In this document: piece after piece, positions 56,443-64,000 of the stretch | Layout: every line of letters begins with the position of its first letter | How positions within the stretch are numbered: the stretch's first letter is position 1 | DNA from: Rutpela maculata | Taxonomy: Eukaryota; Arthropoda; Insecta; Coleoptera; Cerambycidae | Assembly: GCA_936432065.2 (NCBI GenBank) | Contig: OW386291.2 | Span: 107,635,823 to 107,699,822, forward strand | Reading direction: 5' to 3' | DNA length: 64,000 bases | Notes under the pieces: generated by a model | Databases searched by the model: none | The model's input: only the letters and a program-made list of their open reading frames with translations | What the model was told of the DNA's origin: nothing | Program-made: the position numbers and the translations under genes

Positions 56443-59319
56443 TAGACTATATACCAGACCTCCTAAAGTCATTATAATTTGGGGGGACTGATTGAAACTT
56501 TTACCAGCTGTTTCTGGGCTCATGTGAAGCAAAAAAGTTGGGGGAATCCATCATGGGGAGGTAGCTTCCAAATATGGCGGCCCGACTGCGAATTTTTAAA
56601 TTCAATTATCTCGAATTCGGGTGGAGCAACCTTGAATTCCTAAATGTAGGTTAATGAATTGGCTACATTTTTGTTCGTAATGTTTATGGCCAAAAAAACA
56701 GTATTTATCGGTCAAAATTCGAAAAAACGAAAAATTTGGTTTTTTGAAATTTACGTTTTCCTGCTTATTGGACTAACGGTTGGATATATCGAGAACGTGT
56801 TCTGAATAAGAGTTTTAGTTATAATTCACTGTAGTGAATTATCGATTCATAATTCACTGCATCCGGCCAATCACAAATACAAATTCAAAAATCACCGTTT
56901 CGCTGATTCAGTGATATTTTAAATCGACATCTGTACTCTGGGTTTTTGGAATGGGTAGATACAAATGAGTTAGACCTTTCCTACGTCTCTCAATGCTTCA
57001 CTTCTCTGAGCCGTGAGACGAACCATGCATCCCATAACTCTGTTCTTCAAGATGAACATGTTCAAGCCACTCTAAAGTCTTTTGACAACTACTTGACACA
57101 TCTTCGTACAAGTCGTCCTTTTGGATGAAATATATAGACCTAGTGGAGCTACTTCTCGCTTTTCTTCGAACTAATCGGGAAGGAAATTGGTTTCTGTTCT
57201 TAGCTGCGGTTGAAAAAATGGTGCCTTGGTGTTTTGCACTGGATAGGGTGAACTACTCACGCTATCTATCATACCACTTCATTGAATTAACTAAATTGTT
57301 AATTTGTTCACCAATAGTTTGTAGATGGAGGTTTTTCAGTACAACTAAGAAGCAAAAACCCTTTTTCTAGAATTCCAGTAGACCAAGCCATCGAAGAGAC
57401 TGTGAACAAAGACACCCAAACTGCTGGAGGTACTAAGGGTTTCAGTCTAAAAAAGCAGGCTGTAGCACGGTACTATGTTAATGCTGAGCACAGAGCTTCT
57501 GCAGTTGGAATCCTCCGCAGCGTTCTATCATGCTGCGAAACAAATCACTGCCACCCTGACCTCCAAAGCCCACGGATAATTAGAGATGAGAAAGATGTGA
57601 CAGGTCTCACAGAACTTCTAGCCCACGAGTGGACGAACCCCTTTGATCCTAATCCTTTAGATATTGTACATTTATCTACTAAAATATGTGTTGATGAATC
57701 AACAGCTGCTGATCTCATTAATTCGGAAAACAAGCGGAAAATAGCGTATCAAGAGTTCACGGTTTGCCTAGCCAAAGGAGAAGGGTTTCATAATCCTATT
57801 AAGAAAGTGGGTCTCAAGATAAGTAGACCAAAGACGAGCAAAACGACCAAGGTTCAAAACAAAGAAGTAGTCCTCCGATGCGACCGAAATTTATTCAGCA
57901 AAATGATTTATATCGCAGAAAATAAAAAACTTGACATGAAGGAAGTGTTCAAATATCCTCTGGCACCATTTCCATGGACACTGGCAAATGTCGATGGGTC
58001 TTTGAAGAAAACTTGCAAATCAGTGTTTGCCCATTACTTGGAAAAATACATCACCCCTGCCAGTCTGCCGAAAAAAGATGCGGCCTGCATGCAATGGCTG
58101 TACTTCAGTCCATCAAAGGAGAACAAAAAACGTTTGACGAATTGACAACGACTTTTCTCAAGAAGATTTTGAATATAGGTAGGAGTTGCGTTCAGCAAGT
58201 TAGGCAGAGATTGGGTGCTGTCTAATGATGTTGATGACACCATAGAGGAATTCGTCTGCCAGTTATATGCCCCTAAATGCACGGTGAAACCTGTTGATGA
58301 GCTGCGTTACCAGATGTTCAGAGGGAAGGAGGGGCAAATGCCTCCTTGTAAAGACACCTTGAGACAGCACAATAAACGGGCCAACTACCAGGCCAGAATA
58401 TGGCTCAGAAGCCTGGAAACCAGGCGTATAATTCCGGACCCCTTTGCTCATGGGTGGGAAAAGGACATTTCTGTTAACTTATGCGTCAAGTGAATGGAAG
58501 GTTTGCGTATTTTCCTTTTTGCGGTGCCACTGCAAGAGGAACTGTGTACCAGAAACTTGCTCGTGCTTAGCAACTCAAATCCAATGCACCGAGAACTGTG
58601 GGTGCAAGGGGTATACCAAAGCAACAGTAGATGAGGAAGAGTACAATTACAATAGCTGCAATAGTGACTCTAGTGAAGAAGAATAATTTCAAGTTTATTA
58701 ATAACATTAATAAGGCATTTTTATTTCTCTTAGTTGTTCACATATCCCTCTGTTGCTTTCAAATATGGCTGGCCGTCTCGTCTCGCCTCACGGTGCTCAA
58801 AGCACCGAGCGCTTTGTCAATGCGCTTAACCCCGCCCCGTCTGCTTTGAATCTCGATATCTCGGGTTCTGTTCATCCGATCTTCAATTTATTTTTTGCAT
58901 TTTAAAGGCGAGATGTTTCTCTAAAACCCTTATTCAGAACATGTTCTCAATATACCCAACCGATAGTCCAATAAACAGCAAATCGCAAATTAAAAAAATC
59001 CTTATTTTTCGTTTTTTCGAGTTTTGACGGATAAATACTGTTTTTTCGGCCATAAACATTGGCAACAAAACTATAGTTCGTTCATTCACCTACATTTAGA
59101 AAAAAAGAAATTCAAGATCGCTCCATCCAATCTCGAGATAATTGAATTTAAAAATTCATAGTCGGGCCGCCATTTTGAACGGCCGCCATATTTGAAAGCT
59201 ACCTCCCCATGATGGACCCCCCCGAATTTCTTGCTCCATATGACCCCAGAAATTTGTTGGTAAAGGTTTCATTCAGTCCCCCCAAATTATAATGACTGGT
59301 AGGTCTGGCACATGGTCTA
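56443..59319 (+). mobile_element. TAG-ended, 3-bp-TSD element, copy 4, inserted in a mariner-like transposase
   Basis: The ends are TAGACTATATACCAGACC (56443) and, inverted, TAGACCATGTGCCAGACC (ending 59319). The TIR is about 370-400 bp (cattataatttggggggact; catcatggggaggtagct; aaatatggcgg; tgttctgaataag at the inner edge near 56810 and 58935). ATT is duplicated at 56440-56442 and 59320-59322. Removing the element with one ATT restores the transposase codons HIRK-YGFSDEA. The interior codes for the nuclease-family protein on the same strand. Confidence 0.96.
56946..58686 (+). pseudogene. FEN1/XPG-like nuclease-family gene, copy 4, with the catalytic core deleted
   Basis: This copy keeps the N-terminal region missing elsewhere. 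It reads EWVDTNELDLSYVSQCF, then EIYIDLVELLLAFLRTNREGNW, MVPWCFALDRVNYSRYLSYH (about 57220-57290), RIPVDQAIEETVNKDTQTAGG (about 57374-57430) and GFSLKKQAVARYYV. A long middle follows (57480-58080) with VLRCDRNLFSKMIYIAENKK and FPWTLANVDGSLKKT. Next is the early motif HAMAVLQSIKG (about 58095), where the family Asp (D-A/G-M) is His. At about 58180 the reading jumps to FSKLGRDWVLSNDVDDTIEEF. The segment with E-E-A-D-T-R, D-T-D and G-C-D, several hundred codons, is therefore gone. The end is VDELRYQMF, MPPCKDTLRQHNKRANYQ, HGWEK and RCHCKRNCVPETCSC. It finishes with IQCTENCGCKG and an acidic NSDSSEEE stop. A stop (57129 region) and several shifts are also present. It is non-autonomous and could only have moved with help from an intact copy. 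Confidence 0.88.
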
Positions 59320-60362
59320 ATTTCCTGATGTGCTTGTCGTAATACTCCTTACAAATTCTATTGAGTTGAACTGACAGTGATATGGTGGAAGCCGCAGTAC
59401 TTCATGTCCATGCTCTCTAATTAAATTGTCGACAACTTAGTGTTGCTCTGTTCTGTTAGCTCCAGCTATTTGGAGCAATTAGAGTTTAAACTATGTTTTT
59501 GGTCTTTAACCAGGTTTGTATTTTTTCTTTCGTCCAAGATCGGGCTGGTTGTTTTTCTTCAACCCGAGAGTAGTACTTAGCATTATCTAAAACAATAATG
59601 CTTGAATTTTGTAACCTCGGTAAAGTCTCTCTGTCAGCCACTTTTCAAAATGTTCAGAGTTCATGTTGTCATGGTAATCTGCTGACTTATTCTTGGTGGA
59701 GAAAACTAAACTCGCATCTTCAGCAAAGCCATGAATAGATCCTACATGTACAACTATAAATCTTTTACCTTCTGTAGCTGTACGGCGCCTTTTTGATTCA
59801 CTGGAATCATCTTGTCAAGAACGTTTTAATTCTCCTCTGCAAAAGATCCAAGTTTCGTCTAAGAACACTGCATCTTACTTTTCAAATTTTTTACGTTTTT
59901 ATGTAAAAACTCTAGCCGTTTTAGATAAATTTGTGGTCTTTCACGCAGTACTTTTCTATTGTTATCGTTTTTATAGGAAAAGCCTAATAATTTGGTACTG
60001 CCAATATCAACTATTGCTGTAGATTTTAGCTCTTCTAAAAGAATAGCCAAGGAAATATGTTTATGATCGCACACCAAATCGTAAATAACATTTTTTTATT
60101 TCATATTTTACAGCAGCTTGTAAGTCTGTTTTGGACTTTTTGCGATTCCGTTTAACCGAAGCTTGAGGTTCCACATTTTCTTTGTCGTTTTAGCTATTTT
60201 TCTTACAGTCTTTTCATCGATTATTAAAGCCTCACCCACTCGCCTTTGAACAGCTTTTATTGACAATAAAGGTCCACCATCTTCATTTTCCTTTTGAAAA
60301 TATTCCAGCAAATTCAAAACTAACTGCTGTGATTGCGGATTTAAAAATTCACCAGGATGCAT

Positions 60363-61480
60363 GTTTACTATTTTAACAATATAACAAGACTAAAATTGCC
60401 TTCTTAGGCACTAATTGAAATAAGTGTACTATACCCGACTTCCGAGAAATTCGACCCGCCTCTGAAATCGCCGGCAGCATACGACGACGACACGCGTTAC
60501 GCAAATTGGTTTGCTGTCGAATAAGAGAAATGCCGCACGTCGGTCATAACTTGACCACAAAGGTTAAAACTTAGTTAAAATTAGGTTACAAACAGTATTT
60601 CAATAAATACGAGGACGATATTCCCTACACTATACGACCAGGATTCTATCAGCGAACAGACTTTAGATGGTTTCACACCGTGTATTCGTTAATTACTGAC
60701 CGTTGATTACACAATTCAAGTGACAGCTCTGGTTACAGAAATAATCAACTTTGTATTATTTTGTAAACTCGCTCTATAAATTTTCCGTTTCCATAAAAAA
60801 TAAATTTAATTTAGTCTCCATGTTTGTTGTATCGATCCGTCCTTTTAGATTATTTTCTGCAGATTCTTGCAAACTCCTGTCATAAATAATATTGTCATGA
60901 TGTTCAGAACCTGCTTATACATTATTCACAAGTTATTCCAACTTATTTAACCTCGTAGTTTGAATGCAGCTAACAAGAATTTAATTAAATAGAGGTTGTT
61001 TTCGGTCTTTTTAAAGATATTTTATTTGTCCGCTATGAAAGCCTTTCGAGGCCAATCTTATTAATAATTAAATTATCAAACCGTGTGCTCAAGAGTACAT
61101 ACAAGAGGTTTCAATATAGTTCCTTTATACTTTCATGTCAGTAATAATTTCAGGTTTGTTTTTGAAATGTCAAGCTAAATTGAAAACAAATATTAGTAGG
61201 GTATGTATTGCATTGCTTGAATGTTAAAATGGTAACTTTATTTTGTTTTAGCAAGTAAACAAATATAATTAGTTTAATATTCAATACTAACATAATATAA
61301 TTTCTTTAAAAACATTGTATACATAATGCATTTTGTATTAAGATTTTGCAAAACGTCACCATTTTATGGCAAGGCAATAAATTATTAAAGTATGGCCATG
61401 ATATTGCTATGTAAATATACAAATAAATAATTTTTCATAATTATTAAAAATATTCAAATGAATTTAATTTTGTCTTAAAA
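60363..61480. other. 5' side of the mariner-like gene and spacer
   Basis: No ORF supported. About 61360-61470 is the inverted match to 19390-19510 (ttgccttgccataaa...tatggccat-type core). Confidence 0.5.
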
Positions 61481-62060
61481 CGGTTAAGCCCACAAAAATT
61501 ATGGAATTTCCTGAATAGAACAAGGATTTGTGGAAAAAATTGCTCATGTACTTTATGACGTACATTTTTGCCCTTTTTTATAAATATGAAACTTGTCTTA
61601 GGTCCCCGAATATTTTGTCTTACTGTTCGATTCTCGGCTAAGTGGGGGTTTCCGGACCTCGTTGATTTTTTTCATGTACCATATGATGTAAATTCTGGCC
61701 CTCTTAACAAATATTTTTGTCTTAAAGAGGTTAAGCCCACAAAAATTATGTCTTACGTTAGTATTTCCTGAATAGAACATGGAAACGAATAATTTGGCGA
61801 AAAAAATGTTCATGTTCCTTATGACGTAAATTTTGGCCCTTTTTATAAAAATCAAACTTGTCTTACTGCCCAAAAGCCCTCGAATATTTTGTCTTACGAT
61901 CTTGTTTTGAGTTAGGGAGGGCCTTCCACACAAATCCTTGTTGGTTTTTTTCATGTACCTTATCACGTAAAATTTGGCACTTTCTTGAAAATTTGAGATC
62001 CTCTACTGACTAACCGCCCCCGGTCTGATACGTAAGACAAAGAGAGTCTTGTCTACGCAC
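61480..62060. repeat. Higher-order tandem repeat, ~246-bp units with sub-repeats
   Basis: gttaagcccacaaaaattatg starts at about 61483 and 61729. Within and after these, catgtac(c/t)ttatgacgtaaattttggccct-type pieces recur at about 61547, 61672, 61810 and 61952, with cgaatattttgtcttac after some. ORFs on both strands (61568-61771, 61598-61966) follow the repeats. Confidence 0.8.
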
Positions 62061-62080
62061 ACCAAACTCGGTCAAAAATT

Positions 62081-62290
62081 TTGTACCTTAAGACGTGTTT
62101 TTTATTAGAAACTGGAGGCGTTTTGAAAATATTGATGTTATTAAATTGTTGTGTGTCATTTATTGGAAGTAAATTGGAATATGGATCCCTTATTTGGTTT
62201 CCTATGTATCAAAACTCAATAGTACTGATTGAATCGGTAAAATTTGCTGGTAACCCGTTTTTAAATTCTAATTACTCAAAATAATAGGGT
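62081..62290 (+). pseudogene. LINE RT C-terminal fragment
   Basis: The plus-strand reading VVCHLL-like becomes, in the ORF frame, CVSFIGSKLEYGSLIWFPMYQNSIVLIESV. This is the S-x-L-E-Y-x-S-x-I-W segment that follows the RT domain of Jockey/CR1-group LINEs. About 60 codons remain, with stops upstream. Confidence 0.7.
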
Positions 62291-62879
62291 AGAGGTTAAG
62301 GCTCATTTCTCATTTGCTACATCTTCCTAGATCCCCTGATCTTAACGTAATTGATCATATAAGTATTATGCTGGAATACTGGATGACCGCTGCCCCTAAA
62401 AAGTTTATTTAATTTATATACACTATAACTTGAATCATTTTATAAATCTGCAAATATCACCCTAATTAGATGTTCAATATTATGTTGTTTATACACAATT
62501 CATTAAAAACAGTTGTTGATAAGCAAACATTTTTTGAGCAGCAAATATATATTGAATAAATTAAAGTCTATCAAATGAACATTGTTGACACACTATATTT
62601 TAGTAGAATCAATAACTGTTTAAATTCAAGGTCATTGCAGTATTACAACAAATCGTAACTTTAATTATCTATTAGTAGTATCAAAGGTTGTATAATGCAC
62701 TTGTTACAGAAACGACAAACTAATGAAACGACCATTTAGATATTGAAATCAGTAGTTATCATTTTATGTCGTAAAAATGTAGAATTTTATTATTTTATTA
62801 TAACCATTCACTTGTTTCCATAACATAAACAAAAAAATCAACTCATGTTTATGAAAAACCATCTCAAGGTGTAGAGATA
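62291..62879. other. AT-rich spacer
   Basis: No feature recognised. Confidence 0.5.
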
Positions 62880-63134
62880 AATGTGTAGGGACAAAAAAGT
62901 GTCCTCTTTACAAGAGCTTTCAAACAAAAAAAAAAAGTAAATAGAAATCGGACCATTAGGAGCCGAGGTAAAAAAAATAGTATGGCTAATGGCGGCCATC
63001 TTTAATGGCCGCCATTTTGGTGGCCTGCACTGATTTTCAAGTGGCTCTCTATCTCAAAAGTTACCTTTTGACATCAACTATGACCACAGAAAGAGGCACA
63101 TCCCAATAAAAAAATGCAGCTTTCTTTGGTGTAC
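62880..63134. mobile_element. Possible lone right end of another TAG-ended element
   Basis: Read inward from 63134 the sequence starts TAGTACGTCGGGTACACC. It then passes ctttctgtggtcatag and an aaaatggcggcc/ggccgccatt inverted pair (62991-63014), all in the same order as the TIR of copy 4 (tttctgggctcatg, atatggcggcc). No partner end is found within the window and no TSD can be tested. Confidence 0.4.
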
Positions 63135-64000
63135 CCGACGTACTATAGGGAATGAAATTTATTAGCTTTCTCATTAATTTATGTAGATCAATTTATTTTC
63201 GGACATTATAGATTGTAATGATTATTTTATACCAGGTAGTGTTAATCGCGTATTTCTTAAAAAGGATGCAGTATTGTGTTTCAACAAGTATTCTTCCTTG
63301 AAGGATCAATATTAGAAAAAAATGCTGTACAATTTAAATGATATCTTCGGCGTGTTAGAAAATCCTCGATATCGATATACAATAAGGAAAGTCAAAATAC
63401 GACAGACATAATTAACATAACAAAAACCACGTGACAACCGCATTGTCAGTTAAAAACAGAAGTTGTTATGAATAAAATTCTTATCTGTATATTTTGTATG
63501 CCAACTTCTCAAAATCACATCCTTTTACCATTATTTGTTCATTTTTACACCAACCTCGATATCGAATATTAGGTAACAAGGTTCAATTAACTGGGCGATT
63601 CACAGTGGGGCAAAATACTTGTTCTTCGTTCAAATCAATATTCCGGACGCAATTTTTAAGATAAATTCTTTTTTTTTTTTTTTCTTTAAATACTCGTCAT
63701 ATAATTCCTCTTTGCAGAATTTCGATATAGTTTTCCATTTTTTTTTTAATATGACTCCTACAAGTATCCTCAGATGTTTCTAAATGCTCAATTATTTATG
63801 TAAAGAGTTCAAAATAGGCTCTATGGGGGTTTTCGGGATCGCTGATTACAAATTAGATGTGAAAACTAGAAAATTCAGCGAGGAAAATCCAATATGGCAT
63901 CATTTCCATTTCTTTTATTACAGTTTAAAGTATCGATTAATATGTACAGCAAGGGATTTTTGAGGTTACTGAATTTTTTGTGAAAATTGGAAAATTTTCT
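63135..64000. other. Window end; start of a repeat related to 1-290 and 29281-29380
   Basis: No gene. At 63822-63920 the phrase tatgggggttttcgggatcgctgatta...aatatggca matches ttgggggttcttgaggtcgctgatta...caatatggca at 29281-29355 and the ggggtcgct phrase of the first element's ends. It is probably part of another element crossing the window edge. Confidence 0.5.

Larger units (their letters stand above)
56120..60362 (-). pseudogene. Mariner-like DDE transposase, split by copy 4 (56443-59319)
   Basis: From 60362: MHPGEFLNPQSQQLVLNLLEYF starts a helix-turn-helix (SIKAVQRRVGEALIIDEKTVRKI, about 60260-60190). Fragments of the linker follow (60077-59859). The first catalytic Asp is in VFLDETWIFCRG (about 59860), IVVHVGSIHGF comes at about 59750, and the second Asp is in IIVLDNAKYYSRVEEKQP (about 59600). 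HGHEVLRLPPYHCQFNSIEF holds the third acidic residue (E of I-E, about 59375), and CKEYYDKHIRK ends at the insertion. Reading resumes at 56439 with YGFSDEAI, a stop, then RMWNEALSRVSSSIWSKCVNHTNKLI and an acidic end SVDEDSEELD (to about 56230). This is a cut-and-paste transposase of the IS630/Tc1/mariner group; the length without the insert is about 450 codons. Stops and frameshifts outside the insertion show it was decaying as well. Confidence 0.88.

Noticed and set aside
58174..58200. Intron at the copy 4 core junction (ggtagg)
   Set aside because: The missing segment is not present downstream as an exon, and the flanking codons join after an indel. A deletion explains it better, though a splice site was not fully excluded.

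Overview
The window is AT-rich eukaryotic DNA, most likely an arthropod (insect, perhaps a beetle with a large genome). The grounds are the repeat spectrum: R1/RTE/Jockey-CR1-like LINE remains, insect-type hAT MITEs (ends CAGTGGCG, CAGAGCCGG, CAGGGCCG), mariner-like DDE transposases, a DUF4817-type helix-turn-helix exon, an errantivirus-like env relic, and TACAGGGTG-type mariner ends. I found no convincing host exon, tRNA, rRNA or CRISPR array. The species assignment is inference. The window reads as a stack of nested mobile elements, nearly all broken.

Layout. 1-4163: element with ~290-bp terminal inverted repeats (TIRs) filled with tandem arrays. 4847-6037: fold-back hAT with a perfect 8-bp target site duplication (TSD). 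7230-8935: RTE-like LINE relic. 10398-12065: inverted copy of a block from the first element, split by a hairpin-rich insertion holding a perfect 56-bp palindrome. 12066-13543: TIR element carrying a hAT. 13563-15560: LINE with a 587-codon open RT frame. 16612-19042, 23121-26002, 33266-35745 and 56443-59319: four elements of one unusual kind (next paragraph). 20875-21660, 31873-36030, 49678-51440 and 62081-62290: minus- and plus-strand LINE pieces. 26651-28170: LTR element reduced to env. 29434-30331 and 54781-55938: long fold-backs. 44679-47008: a possible fifth unusual element with a different protein. 47839-49600: DUF4817 exon split by a retroelement. 56120-60362: mariner-like transposase split by the 56443 element.

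Main result. Four elements have TIRs whose better-preserved ends begin TAG (TAGTCYGGGG, TAGTGCGGTCGG, TAGTCAG, TAGACYAT) and 3-bp AT-only TSDs (ATA, TAA, TAT, ATT). Each holds the wreck of the same large protein. Its motifs run in the order of a FEN1/XPG (PIN-like) nuclease: an early Asp in an I-D-G/A-M-A context, E-E-A-D-T-R, D-T/S-D-V/I, G-C/S-D plus G-x-G-K. After these come a P-P-T-x-x-A-L region, a G-W motif, a Cys-rich tail and an acidic end. Two insertions can be dated and bounded exactly, because removing the element plus one 3-bp repeat restores the reading frame of the host transposon (a LINE RT at 33266-35745, a mariner-like transposase at 56443-59319). The nearest named group I know is Academ, some members of which are described as carrying an XPG-like nuclease. 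Whether these belong there or form a separate lineage needs a database search. All copies here look dead: frameshifts, catalytic Asp changes and a deleted core.

Single-base positions of TSDs and palindromes were read directly. Edges of degraded LINEs and of arrays are approximate.
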